Positions 9,546 to 18,006 of a DNA stretch of 64,000 bases are shown here, piece by piece (positions within the stretch are counted from its first letter, which is position 1; each line of letters starts with the position of its first letter). The stretch covers positions 351,503 through 415,502 of the forward strand of contig NZ_REFV01000001.1 of NCBI RefSeq assembly GCF_003688895.1. Direction: 5' to 3'. A program made the translations under genes and the position numbers. The notes beneath the pieces were generated by a model, which saw nothing but the letters and a program-made list of their open reading frames with translations, searched no databases and was not told the origin of the DNA. The DNA comes from Dokdonia sinensis (GTDB lineage: Bacteria > Bacteroidota > Bacteroidia > Flavobacteriales > Flavobacteriaceae).

Positions 9546-10106
9546 ATGAACCTATTACAACCGACAAAAGGGCATTTGCTAGTTGCAGAACCATCTATAA
9601 TCGGGGACGCCTCGTTCAACAGATCGGTTATCCTACTTGCAGATTACAATGAGAAAGGATCTCTAGGATTTGTGCTTAATAAACCTACAGAATTTTTCTT
9701 AGGCGATTTTATTCCTGACCTAGATACAGATTTTACCATTTATAGTGGTGGTCCTGTAGAAACAGAAAATCTTTATTTTATACATTGCATCCCAGACTTG
9801 ATTGAAGATAGTGAGGAAATTGCTGCTGGAATCTTTTGGGGAGGTGATTTTGAAAAAGTGATTCAACTCATAAAAGAAGGACAAATTACAAAAAGCTGTG
9901 TTCAATTCTTTTTAGGATATTCTGGCTGGGGCCCCTTACAACTAGACGATGAACTAGAGGAGCACACTTGGGTCGTTGTAGAAAATCGCCAGGACAGCAA
10001 GATTATAGGACCTAGAACAGATGCACTCTGGAGAGAAACACTTATAGAATTGGGCGAAAAATACGCTGTATTCTCTAATGCTCCAGAAAACCCAAATTAT
10101 AACTAA
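9546..10106 (+). CDS. yqgE: YqgE/AlgH family protein
   Basis: 186 residues covering the whole family length. The markers are the KGHLLVAEPS start, GSLGFVLNKP, YSGGPV and FLGYSGWGPLQLDDEL. The function is unknown; it is a cytosolic compact fold. The gene converges on the PabC-like aminotransferase, and the two stop codons overlap by a few bases. Confidence 0.93.
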   Translation: MNLLQPTKGHLLVAEPSIIGDASFNRSVILLADYNEKGSLGFVLNKPTEFFLGDFIPDLDTDFTIYSGGPVETENLYFIHCIPDLIEDSEEIAAGIFWGGDFEKVIQLIKEGQITKSCVQFFLGYSGWGPLQLDDELEEHTWVVVENRQDSKIIGPRTDALWRETLIELGEKYAVFSNAPENPNYN

Positions 10107-10948
10107 CCTAATCTCGCTTTTACATTAAGCTTTTTGAGCAACTCTGAAGCCACGTTTGTTGTAAATTCTTTTTTTCGGTATTTAGTGACTGGTTGTATCC
10201 CTATAATTGTATTTGTGATAAACAACTCGTCTGCCTTTTGCAGTTCAAAGGGTGAGATTGAACTTTCCTCAAAAGTATATTCTTTCATTAGTGTTAATAT
10301 ACTCAGTAATTGTTTCCTTATGATACCACGTAAGCAGCCGTCCTCGAGGGGTGGAGTTTTTATATGATTCCCCTTAACCAGAAAAAGATTACCTTGAAGA
10401 GCTTCGGCTATATTTTTATTGTTGTTTACCAGTAGACAGTTGTCAAAGTTGTTTTCCTGAGCAAAAATGCTTCCAGTAACGTGTATGAGCTTATTAGTCG
10501 TTTTAAGCGTTGATAAAAGGTCGGCATTAAGATAGTGATCCTTATAAAGTTCTACTTCATAGGGTTCTGTACTAAGGGTATAAAATGGCGAGGAGACCGC
10601 TTTCGCGAAAGCGTAATACCCGACCTCATTTGTTTCTGGCAGATATCTTCCAGCTCCTTTGCGATATACAGTTAGTCTTAAACTCGCGGCTTGGTCGATT
10701 AGATTGCCGGCTTCTATCGTTTTTTTTATTTCTTCCTCTAGGTACTCTGGTGTGAAATTCATCGGGATTTCCATCCTAAGGATGCGCATCGCCGCCATAA
10801 GTCTGAAGTAATGGTCTTCCCAAAAAAGAATCTTACCGTTTACAACTTTCATCGTCTCAAAAACGCCATCTCCGTAAAGAAATCCCCTATTGTAAACGCC
10901 CAGCTCCAATTGCGTTTGTGATACTATTTTTCCGTTGTCATTTACCAT
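10103..10948 (-). CDS. Aminotransferase class IV (PabC / branched-chain aminotransferase-like)
   Basis: 281 residues. PLP fold-type IV signature RGFLYGDGVFETMKV (21-35). K149 in STLKTTNK is the likely Schiff-base lysine, in the context typical of aminodeoxychorismate lyase. It would make p-aminobenzoate or transaminate branched-chain acids; the sequence alone does not settle which. AFAKA at 113-117 is encoded by a palindrome copy (10598-10613). Its start codon abuts the terminator of the upstream START-domain gene. Confidence 0.85.
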   Translation of the reverse strand: MVNDNGKIVSQTQLELGVYNRGFLYGDGVFETMKVVNGKILFWEDHYFRLMAAMRILRMEIPMNFTPEYLEEEIKKTIEAGNLIDQAASLRLTVYRKGAGRYLPETNEVGYYAFAKAVSSPFYTLSTEPYEVELYKDHYLNADLLSTLKTTNKLIHVTGSIFAQENNFDNCLLVNNNKNIAEALQGNLFLVKGNHIKTPPLEDGCLRGIIRKQLLSILTLMKEYTFEESSISPFELQKADELFITNTIIGIQPVTKYRKKEFTTNVASELLKKLNVKARLG

Positions 10949-10976
10949 AAAAAAACCGCGTCTTTAGAAACGCGGT
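10948..10976 (-). terminator. Rho-independent terminator of START-domain gene
   Basis: Stem ACCGCGT/ACGCGGT (10955-10961 with 10970-10976). On the minus strand a run of T's follows, ending at the start codon of the next gene. Confidence 0.85.
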
Positions 10977-10999
10977 GCAAAGATAGCATTTGGATTTTT

Positions 11000-11386
11000 T
11001 TATACAGAGCCTATAACCTGTTTAAGTTCTGATATTTGGTTCTCCCAGAACATTTTTCCCTCATCGACCTCATCCTCTTCGGCAAAGTCGGTCACTATTA
11101 ATGAGACATCCTTAGTTATTTCATCCACTTGAATACGTAATTCAAAGTAATAGCTTTCATCTTCATCCTCTACCCATTTAAATTTTATACGTTCTCCGCT
11201 CTTTTTTCCTAAGAGTTTTGCCTTCTCCTCACTACCATCCCATATGAATGTGTAGAATTCTCCTCTTGAATTTACATTGTCTGCAAACCACTCGCTCATC
11301 CCAGAAGGGGTAGCCATATATTGATATAAGAGAGATGGCGATGCGTGTACCACAAATTCTATCTCAAATTTTATTTTACTACTCAT
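11000..11386 (-). CDS. START-like / AHSA1-type domain protein
   Basis: 128 residues from the ATG at 11386 (MSSKIKFEIEF). The upstream extension of the frame is rejected because homologues begin here. HASPSLLYQYMATPSGMSEWFADNV is the opening typical of Bacteroidota START-like (SRPBCC) proteins. These bind hydrophobic ligands or modulate partners; the ligand here is unknown. It has its own terminator. Confidence 0.85.
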   Translation of the reverse strand: MSSKIKFEIEFVVHASPSLLYQYMATPSGMSEWFADNVNSRGEFYTFIWDGSEEKAKLLGKKSGERIKFKWVEDEDESYYFELRIQVDEITKDVSLIVTDFAEEDEVDEGKMFWENQISELKQVIGSV

Positions 11387-11470
11387 AGATTGTTTTATTA
11401 ACGAGCTCAATATATTGAAACTAATCCCCACCTCAAAAGAATAAATTTATTTTTTTATTTATCAGGAGAG

Positions 11471-11502
11471 TTTTGCGCAACCGTCAATAGTTTTTATATT
11501 TG
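11471..11502 (+). promoter_or_regulatory. Promoter of tRNA-Met
   Basis: TTTG (11472-11475), a 19-bp spacer, TATATTTG (11495-11502). This is a textbook Bacteroidota sigma promoter ending about 42 bp before the tRNA. Confidence 0.8.
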
Positions 11503-11543
11503 CACCCGCTTAAGCAGGACGGGAATTCTGTAAAAGTAATTAT

Positions 11544-11617
11544 GGCGAGGTAGCTCAGCTGGTTAGAGCGTCGGATTCATAACCCGGAGGTCGGGGGATC
11601 GTGCCCCCCTCTCGCTA
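11544..11617 (+). tRNA. tRNA-Met (anticodon CAT)
   Basis: A cloverleaf: acceptor GGCGAGG with TCTCGCT, D-arm GCTC/GAGC, anticodon loop TTCATAA, T-stem GGGGG/CCCCC, discriminator A. CCA is not encoded. The T-loop reads ATCGTGC, with positions 54 and 58 swapped to A and T. The last anticodon-stem pair is A31-C39. Both depart from the textbook form but may be normal in this lineage. Confidence 0.93.
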
Positions 11618-11627
11618 CTTGATAATC

Positions 11628-11659
11628 AGACAGTTACAATATTTTGTAACTGTCTTTTT
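11628..11659 (+). terminator. Rho-independent terminator after tRNA-Met
   Basis: A 12-bp stem AGACAGTTACAA/TTGTAACTGTCT with a 4-base loop, followed by five T's. It shows that the tRNA is transcribed alone. Confidence 0.93.
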
Positions 11660-11798
11660 AATTTAGGTACAACATAGGTAAAACTTTAACATTTTTAACA
11701 ATTCTAATTTCAAAAAGGCTTATTTACTTGCAGAATTAATTAGAATTCATAATATGCTGAAATATCTGATGGAATAAATTGATGTCCTGAGTTAGAAC

Positions 11799-12029
11799 TT
11801 AACAGTAACCCACCATTCCCTCACTAAAGGGTAAAAAACTATTGGTAGTAGTTTCCAATCCATTTTTTAAATATGCTACGGCAATATAATTACCTTGATG
11901 GTTTGGTATTTCTGACATTTCCTTAATCTCTCCTGTCAGTAGTCCAAATTCAGCTTCAGGATAATTATCAATTCCTATTCTGACTTTACTATTCAAGGTA
12001 ACTTTATCTCCAAAACTGACAATTGTCAT
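11799..12029 (-). pseudogene. Fragment of an HlyD-type membrane-fusion protein (C-terminal region)
   Basis: A 76-codon frame whose middle (GDKV..KVRIGIDNYPEAEFGLLTGEIKEMS) matches the beta-barrel and hinge region that precedes the end of HlyD-like secretion subunits. The several hundred N-terminal residues, the membrane anchor and any partner ABC transporter are missing. The apparent ATG belongs to the Crp/Fnr box of hemN (12015-12029), so it is probably not a real start, although an AAGGAG lies in front of it. Best read as a decayed remnant; a true small protein cannot be excluded. Confidence 0.5.
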
Positions 12030-12059
12030 AATTCTCCTTAAACACTGAAGTTACTTTTG
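12015..12059 (+). promoter_or_regulatory. Crp/Fnr box plus -7 element of hemN
   Basis: Perfect inverted repeat TGACAATTGTCA (12017-12028). TACTTTTG (12052-12059) lies exactly 33 bp away, centre to centre. Confidence 0.85.
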
Positions 12060-12074
12060 AAAAAACGTAAATTT

Positions 12075-13436
12075 ATGTGTACCCTCACCTCGAAGTATAA
12101 TGTAGCTGGACCTAGATATACCAGTTACCCCACCGTTCCGTATTGGGATAATGATGCCTTTTCTTTAAAACAATGGAAAGAAACCTTAGTAAAAAGCTTT
12201 CGCGAAAGCAATAGTACAGAAGGTATAAGTCTCTATATACACCTTCCATTTTGCGAGAGCCTGTGTACTTTTTGTGGTTGCAATAAACGAATTACTAAAA
12301 ATCATAATGTAGAGTTACCATATATCAAATCTATTCTAAAAGAGTTTATCCTTTACAATGAACTGTTTGATGAGAAACCTATTATCAAGCAAGTTCATCT
12401 AGGTGGTGGGACACCAACTTTTTTTTCTCCGGAGCATTTGGACAGGCTGATGAGTGGTATTTTTACTATCGCCACAAAAGCAGAAAATTGTGAACTCAGT
12501 TTTGAAGGTCATCCTAATAACACGACAAAACAACACTTAGAAGCCCTATTTGAAAATGGATTTACCCGAGTATGCTATGGCGTACAAGACTATAACGATA
12601 GGGTTCAAAAAGCAATTAACCGCGTACAGCCTTATGAGAATGTGCTGATGGCTACTTCACTTGCTCGTGCCGTTGGGTATTCTTCAATAGGCCACGATAT
12701 TATTTATGGATTACCGTTTCAGACACAAAATGATGTTATTAAAACCATTAATAAAACCATCACTTTACAGCCAGATCGTATTGCCTTTTACAGTTACGCA
12801 CACGTTCCTTGGATGAAAGGTAATGGACAGCGCGGTTTTAAGGACATAGACCTTCCTACGGCAGAACAGAAACGCCTGCAATATGAAATAGGTAAAGCGA
12901 TGCTAATCAAAGTAGGATATAAAGAGATTGGTATGGATCACTTTGCGCTTAAAACAGATAGTCTTTATAAAGCACAACAACAAGGCACTATAAATAGAAA
13001 CTTTATGGGTTATAGTGACAGCAAAACCCGATTAATGATAGGTCTTGGCGTGTCCTCTATAAGTGACAGTTGGTATAGCTTTGCACAAAATGTTAAGAAT
13101 GTAGAGGAATATCAAAACTTGGTAGATGATGGGATTTTGCCTGTCTTTAGAGGTCACATACTCAATGATGAAGACCTCATCATTAGAAAGCATATTCTAA
13201 ACTTGATGTGCGCTTTTGAGACCTCTTGGGAAGATGAATCTATGTTTTTCCCTGAACTTCCAGAAATATTAGTAAATCTCATAGAACTGGAAAAAGACGG
13301 TTTAGTCCAGGTATTTTCCAAAAAAATACTGGTTACCGATAAAGGACGTGCTTTTGTGCGTAACATCTGTTTACCATTTGATTTACGCTTAAAGCGAAAG
13401 AAACCAGATACACAGTTATTCTCAATGACTGTTTGA
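12075..13436 (+). CDS. hemN: Oxygen-independent coproporphyrinogen III oxidase
   Basis: 453 residues from the ATG at 12075; the TTG further upstream lies on the -7 element. Radical-SAM cluster cysteines C60, C64 and C67 (CESLCTFCGC), then HLGGGTPTF and the SAM-binding region. It makes protoporphyrinogen-IX under low oxygen, supplying haem for the cbb3 oxidase encoded next door. Control by an Fnr-like box fits its classical regulation. FRES at 42-45 is encoded by a palindrome copy (12196-12209). Confidence 0.96.
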   Translation: MCTLTSKYNVAGPRYTSYPTVPYWDNDAFSLKQWKETLVKSFRESNSTEGISLYIHLPFCESLCTFCGCNKRITKNHNVELPYIKSILKEFILYNELFDEKPIIKQVHLGGGTPTFFSPEHLDRLMSGIFTIATKAENCELSFEGHPNNTTKQHLEALFENGFTRVCYGVQDYNDRVQKAINRVQPYENVLMATSLARAVGYSSIGHDIIYGLPFQTQNDVIKTINKTITLQPDRIAFYSYAHVPWMKGNGQRGFKDIDLPTAEQKRLQYEIGKAMLIKVGYKEIGMDHFALKTDSLYKAQQQGTINRNFMGYSDSKTRLMIGLGVSSISDSWYSFAQNVKNVEEYQNLVDDGILPVFRGHILNDEDLIIRKHILNLMCAFETSWEDESMFFPELPEILVNLIELEKDGLVQVFSKKILVTDKGRAFVRNICLPFDLRLKRKKPDTQLFSMTV

Positions 13437-13517
13437 ACTTTAATTAATTACAGATTAAAAAAGCCGAAAATTGTATCGTAGTCACCTTATAATATTAAAA
13501 AAAGAGTGTCAAATAAT

Positions 13518-13661
13518 TTAATCATTGGCTTGCTCTTCACTCTTATCTCCTTTTATAAGATTCATTACAATAGCTACCATTACAATACAAACGATTGCAA
13601 AAACACCAATTATTGCTGCGCCCATTCCCCAGTTTACGAGGGGTAAAAAAAGTAGATTCAT
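13518..13661 (-). CDS. Small membrane protein, 47 residues
   Basis: An ORF too short for routine calling, starting MNLLFLPLVNWGMG and running through one hydrophobic helix (about 16-38) to a charged tail KGDKSEEQAND. The helix-plus-tail layout resembles small cytochrome-oxidase accessory proteins. It is the last candidate member of the leftward cco operon. Function unknown. Confidence 0.55.
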   Translation of the reverse strand: MNLLFLPLVNWGMGAAIIGVFAIVCIVMVAIVMNLIKGDKSEEQAND

Positions 13662-13678
13662 AATTATTACTTTTAAGA

Positions 13679-13804
13679 TTATTTAATCGGTTTTGAATGT
13701 AAGATCACGAGTACATCTATTGCTCTAAAAAAGAAACCATCAACCAGATATTGAAGTCTTTTAGATGACCTGTCTCTCGTTATTTTTGCCCATTTATAAT
13801 TCAT
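13679..13804 (-). CDS. Possible 41-residue ORF
   Basis: An ATG frame beginning MNYKWAKITRD, with a hydrophobic middle (YLVDGFFFRAIDVLVIL), 11 bp after the TauE/SafE-like gene and 17 bp before the 47-residue ORF. It is supported only by position and composition. With its neighbour it fills the 379-bp gap 13437-13815; nothing else is seen there. Confidence 0.3.
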   Translation of the reverse strand: MNYKWAKITRDRSSKRLQYLVDGFFFRAIDVLVILHSKPIK

Positions 13805-13815
13805 CTTAATTTTTT

Positions 13816-14523
13816 CTAATGACAACTATGTGTTGCCGTAACTGTTTCTACCGCTACACTATCTGGAGGAGAGATGTACTTAATTCCCAATCCCATCCCG
13901 CGTAGTATAAATAGCATCCCTATGATGACTACAAAAACAGGAATCACCTTGAGGATGCGCTGTTTTGCCTGTCCTTTTAAAAAATTGCCAAGATAGATAG
14001 CGGTAGTCATAAGTGGAATTGTACCTAACCCAAAAAGCATCATATACAATCCTCCATATAAACTTCCACCACTCGCTAGTGCTCCAAAAACTGCCATATA
14101 CACTAACCCGCAAGGCAATAAACCGTTAAGAAAGCCTATAGTAAAAAAGGTGCTTGGATCTTTCTTTTTAAGCTCGGCACCCATTGCCGATTTTACTTTT
14201 GCGACAGCTTTATAAACGGGCTTAGAAAAGTTATACCGATTAAAGATTTTAGACGGTATAACTACCATCGTAATCATTGCTATCCCTATGATAATGGACA
14301 GTTGTTGTTGTATTCCAAAAAGATTGAGACTTTTACCCGCCAGACCGAAAACAAGACCTATTAAGCTATATGTAAATAATCTCCCCGTGTGATAACTAAT
14401 TAATTGAAACACCCGCTTGCGAGTACTTTTACGGTCTAGCGGTAGTAAAAATGCAATAGGACCACACATTCCCACACAATGAAAACTTCCCAATAGACCA
14501 AATATGAGCGCGCTCCACAACAT
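13816..14523 (-). CDS. Sulfite exporter TauE/SafE-like (DsbD_2-type) membrane protein
   Basis: 235 residues, six or so membrane helices, opening FGLLGSFHCVGMCGP. The paired HCxGMCGP cysteines are typical of the UreH/DsbD-2-like branch found next to cco genes, thought to act in copper or redox supply to the oxidase rather than in sulfite export. Its ATG overlaps the ccoH stop (TAATG). Confidence 0.8.
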   Translation of the reverse strand: MLWSALIFGLLGSFHCVGMCGPIAFLLPLDRKSTRKRVFQLISYHTGRLFTYSLIGLVFGLAGKSLNLFGIQQQLSIIIGIAMITMVVIPSKIFNRYNFSKPVYKAVAKVKSAMGAELKKKDPSTFFTIGFLNGLLPCGLVYMAVFGALASGGSLYGGLYMMLFGLGTIPLMTTAIYLGNFLKGQAKQRILKVIPVFVVIIGMLFILRGMGLGIKYISPPDSVAVETVTATHSCH

Positions 14524-14975
14524 TAATAACTTATTTCTTCTTTATACATAAACGAGGTGCCATTGTAGGTCCAGTCTATTGTAATGTTCCAGCGACCGTC
14601 TATCAACCTTTTGTCAGGTATGAGCAAATTAGAACTCGACAATTCCATAGGAATTTCGAAGTCCAATCGTTGATTAGACGGTCTGTATAGGAACACATTT
14701 CCGTTTATTTTTGTGGGTTCTAATTCGTCTGGAAAAGTGAGCAACCAGCCTTCTGCGACCTTTTGACTTTTGATTTTTTCGGAGAGATTATTTGTGTTTG
14801 TCTCGGCATCTATTTCGTCTTGATATACCATTTCCTTGGCATAATATTCTTTTGTAACGAGGTCGTGACTGTATGCCTCATCTGTACTCATCGTAATGAC
14901 AAAGTATAAGATAAAGGCTACAAAGCCCACCATCACCAGCACAATACCTGTTCCCCAATTCCATTTCATAACCAT
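14523..14975 (-). CDS. ccoH: FixH/CcoH assembly protein of cbb3 oxidase
   Basis: 150 residues (the ATG two codons later, at 14969, is an equally good start). One N-terminal membrane helix (GIVLVMVGFVAFILYFVITM), then YSHDLVTKEYYAKEMVYQDEID, a hallmark of Bacteroidota FixH, and a periplasmic beta domain. It assists cbb3 assembly. Confidence 0.9.
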   Translation of the reverse strand: MVMKWNWGTGIVLVMVGFVAFILYFVITMSTDEAYSHDLVTKEYYAKEMVYQDEIDAETNTNNLSEKIKSQKVAEGWLLTFPDELEPTKINGNVFLYRPSNQRLDFEIPMELSSSNLLIPDKRLIDGRWNITIDWTYNGTSFMYKEEISY

Positions 14976-15017
14976 TATCCGAAAAGTCGGCGACTGTTAA
15001 TTAAAATTTTATTTTTT

Positions 15018-15072
15018 ACCGCTCCGCTTACCTCTTGGTTGTGAAGCTTTATTGCTCGCTTTCGCGAAAGCG
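15018..15072 (-). repeat. Short copy of the palindrome-capped dispersed repeat
   Basis: The palindrome (15057-15072) plus about 39 bp sharing TCTTGGTTGTGAA and flanking blocks with the elements at 46583-46688 and 54881-54987. The palindrome end lies 8 bp downstream of the ccoG stop. Confidence 0.8.
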
Positions 15073-15080
15073 TATTTCTA

Positions 15081-16502
15081 TTATTTGAAATTCCTTGGCC
15101 CTAAAAATGCCGTCGTTGTCGTTTCAATTACCTCGTCTCCACTAAGCACCTCAATTTCTAATCTATCTTTATCGCCAGAGAGTGCGCTTGCATTAATCTC
15201 TATAAACAAGGTTCCTTCGGCAAGACCTTGACCTGTCACATTAAGCGACTCTCCAGAGACTAGCTCAATCGTTCCTTTATGGGACTTTAAGCGGAAGTTA
15301 ATGTCATCTATTTCCCCAACTGTTTTATTAATAAGCTTGAAAGTATAGACGTTACTTATGATATTATCTGCTTTGCGCTCATACAGTTGGCCGGGTAATC
15401 TAAGTATGCTCGCTTCTATATCGTTACGTAAGAAAAGCATCCCGATGAGTACTGCCGTAAGAATTCCCAAAACAGAAATATACCCTTTGAGACGTGCTGT
15501 AAGTTTAAAGGGCTCTTTCTTCTCAATGTTATCTTCACTCGCATAACGTATGAGGCCTTTAGGAAGATTTACAGCTTCCATCATATGGTCACACGCATCT
15601 ATACAAGCAGTACAGTTCACACATTCTAATTGTGTACCATTGCGTATGTCTATTCCAGTAGGACAGACGTGTACACAAGCAAAACAATCGATGCAGTCTC
15701 CCTTGCCCGTTGCAGGACGGTCTTCATTCTTTTTAAATTTAGCGCGCCCTTCTTCTTTCTCTCCACGCTTGTGGTCGTATGCGACGACGATAGATTTATT
15801 ATCTAACAAAACCCCTTGCAACCGTCCATACGGACAAGCTATAATGCATACTTGTTCTCTAAACCAAGCAAACACAAAGTAGAACACACCAGTAAATATC
15901 AAGAGCGAGATAAGTGTACTCGTATGTTGCAAGGGACCATCTGTTATATATCTTATTAGGTCGTCACTACCTATCAAATAGGCCAGAAATACGTTTGCAA
16001 TCAGAAAGGAAATAATAGCAAAAATGATCCATTTTAAAACTCTTTTTTTAATTTTCTCAGCATTCCAAGGCATTTTACTTAGGCGTATTTGCTTTCCCCT
16101 ATCACCATCTATCCAATACTCAATACGACGAAATACCATTTCCATAAAAATGGTCTGCGGGCATACCCACCCACAGAACAATCGACCAAAAGCTACCGTA
16201 AACAAAATGACAAACACAACCCCAATTATCATCATTATGACAAATAAGTGAAAGTCTTGTGGCCAGAACGGAAACCCAAAAATATTGAACCGACGTTCCA
16301 AAATATTGAACATCAAGAACTGATTCCCATTAATCTTTACAAACGGCGCGGTAAACAGGAATGCGAGCAACACATAGCTCACGTATTTACGGTACTCATA
16401 CCATTTACCATCTGGCTTTTTAGGAAATACCCAGGCGCGCTTTCCATCTTTGTCCAGCGTTCCCATTGTATCTCTAAAATTATCCTGTCCCTGCTCTGCC
16501 AT
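15081..16502 (-). CDS. ccoG: Cytochrome c oxidase accessory protein CcoG (FixG)
   Basis: 473 residues: membrane helices, a GRLFCGWVCPQ motif, a double ferredoxin cluster (CIDCFACVHVCP and CVNCTACIDACD), and a C-terminal Ig-like domain. It is a Cu(II) reductase and assembly factor for cbb3. Its start overlaps the cupin stop by one base, so it is translationally linked to it. Confidence 0.95.
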   Translation of the reverse strand: MAEQGQDNFRDTMGTLDKDGKRAWVFPKKPDGKWYEYRKYVSYVLLAFLFTAPFVKINGNQFLMFNILERRFNIFGFPFWPQDFHLFVIMMIIGVVFVILFTVAFGRLFCGWVCPQTIFMEMVFRRIEYWIDGDRGKQIRLSKMPWNAEKIKKRVLKWIIFAIISFLIANVFLAYLIGSDDLIRYITDGPLQHTSTLISLLIFTGVFYFVFAWFREQVCIIACPYGRLQGVLLDNKSIVVAYDHKRGEKEEGRAKFKKNEDRPATGKGDCIDCFACVHVCPTGIDIRNGTQLECVNCTACIDACDHMMEAVNLPKGLIRYASEDNIEKKEPFKLTARLKGYISVLGILTAVLIGMLFLRNDIEASILRLPGQLYERKADNIISNVYTFKLINKTVGEIDDINFRLKSHKGTIELVSGESLNVTGQGLAEGTLFIEINASALSGDKDRLEIEVLSGDEVIETTTTAFLGPRNFK

Positions 16503-16822
16503 TAGTTTTTTGCTTCAGGCTTTCCGAAAAGCACTAAGAAAATTGAATTAGAAAACCCTACGACAGAATGCTTTACATTCATAGGAATGTCATACGTATC
16601 AAAGGATTGAAACCTAAAGCTCTCTGTCTCCGTATTATAGTCCACCTCTCCTTGTATAACCATAAGCTTTGCTTTAGAAGGCGCAAGATGTTCTGGAAAT
16701 ACGACTCCTTTTTTAAGTCCTATGGCAAGCATTTTTTGCCCCTCTTGATTATAAATTTGTTTAATTATAGGTTTATCGCTCGCAGGTAATGCTCTTGCTA
16801 TCTCGTTTAGGACTTCCATCAT
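16502..16822 (-). CDS. Small cupin-like protein within cco operon
   Basis: 106 residues, a single small beta-barrel: GLKKGVVFPEHLAPSKAKLMVIQGEVDYN, then DIPMNVKHSVVGFSNSIFLVL. Possible metal-binding residues are H45 and H90, but the full cupin His set is not present. It is tightly packed between ccoP and ccoG. It is not a canonical cco gene; a sensor or metal-handling role is inference only. Confidence 0.7.
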   Translation of the reverse strand: MMEVLNEIARALPASDKPIIKQIYNQEGQKMLAIGLKKGVVFPEHLAPSKAKLMVIQGEVDYNTETESFRFQSFDTYDIPMNVKHSVVGFSNSIFLVLFGKPEAKN

Positions 16823-17809
16823 TTAGTTGTTTGTATTGTTAACCACATCCCCTGTTACTGGCTGGTCTTCGATGAGAATTTTAACTTCAGTACTGTCTAT
16901 AATTTCAATTTTTGCCTCCTCAATAGGTGCATCTGGATCTGTCCAGATTTCCCCTTCTGGTGCTTTAGGGTCTGCAGGTGTCGTACCGTGTAAGGAGAGA
17001 ACGTAACTTGCAACTTGAGCCATCTCAGCAGGTTTTAAGTCAGTTTTCCAGGCTATCATTCCTTTCCCATCGCGACCACCTTCAGATATTGTTTTAAAGA
17101 CATTCTTAATACCACCACCGAGTATCCAATTATCATCTGTTAGGTTAGGGCCTATACCGCCACCACCATCTGCTTTGTGGCAAGCAACACAATTTGCAGT
17201 AAAGATGTTTTTCCCGGCGCTTAGATCACTTGCATCTGCGAGTAAGGTCACCGTATTGACATCTACAAGATCTTTAGCAGTTTTCTTCCACTCTTCTATT
17301 TGTAGTTGAGCTTCGGCAACGGCTATTTGATATTCTTCATCTTGACTGTAATCATTAAATACCTCAAAACGCACCATATAGACAATCGCAAAAACAATTG
17401 AGGCATAAAACATATATTTCCACCAAGGCGGTAAGTCATTGTCAAGCTCCTTAATACCATCGTAGTTATGATCTAGAATGATTTCGTGCTCCTCTTGAAT
17501 GGCTTTACTACCTAAGGAAGCTTTGTATTTTTCCTTAATCCATTTAAATTGGTTCGCTTTCGCGAAAGCGGCCTCTTCATCAACCTTCTTTCTTGCTTCA
17601 GGCTTTAGAGACTTATATAAAATCCCTCCTAAGGCTGCTACGCTAATTTCTCCTACGATATAGAATAACATCACAATACCAAAGACTGCCCATAGCCAAG
17701 GCTCCTCTACAAAAACAGAAGTTTCACCTGTTGTCCCTGCCCAATCCAGAAAAAAATATCCCAAAATCGCAAACCCCGTGATTCTTAAAAATGATGCTGT
17801 ACTTCTCAT
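16823..17809 (-). CDS. ccoP: cbb3 oxidase subunit III, mono-haem c type
   Basis: 328 residues: two N-terminal membrane helices, the CcoP landmark YDGIKELDNDLPPWWKYMF, another helix, a helical spacer, and one haem-c site CVACH (207-211) with a distal GMIAW methionine. Only one CxxCH is present, whereas proteobacterial CcoP has two. AFAKA within the cytosolic linker is encoded by a palindrome copy at 17555-17570. The ATG overlaps the ccoQ stop. Confidence 0.92.
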   Translation of the reverse strand: MRSTASFLRITGFAILGYFFLDWAGTTGETSVFVEEPWLWAVFGIVMLFYIVGEISVAALGGILYKSLKPEARKKVDEEAAFAKANQFKWIKEKYKASLGSKAIQEEHEIILDHNYDGIKELDNDLPPWWKYMFYASIVFAIVYMVRFEVFNDYSQDEEYQIAVAEAQLQIEEWKKTAKDLVDVNTVTLLADASDLSAGKNIFTANCVACHKADGGGGIGPNLTDDNWILGGGIKNVFKTISEGGRDGKGMIAWKTDLKPAEMAQVASYVLSLHGTTPADPKAPEGEIWTDPDAPIEEAKIEIIDSTEVKILIEDQPVTGDVVNNTNN

Positions 17810-18003
17810 AATAGGTTCTGGTTATCGTTTATGGTATCGTCATTCAATGGGATATTACTCACCTCTGTAATGTGGGCTTTCTTAGCGGTAAATACCCACC
17901 AGAATAGCCCGACAAAAAAGAAGAAGAATATGAGTAGGGATATCATAGGATAAATCGCTACACCATCAATGTTTTCTAGGTTTCCTTTTACAAATTTCAA
18001 CAT
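17806..18003 (-). CDS. ccoQ: CcoQ-like small cbb3 subunit
   Basis: 65 residues, one membrane helix (ISLLIFFFFFVGLFWWVFTAKK) and a polar tail. Position between ccoNO and ccoP identifies it; the sequence itself is poorly conserved. It stabilises the oxidase. Confidence 0.8.
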   Translation of the reverse strand: MLKFVKGNLENIDGVAIYPMISLLIFFFFFVGLFWWVFTAKKAHITEVSNIPLNDDTINDNQNLL

Positions 18004-18006
18004 AGC

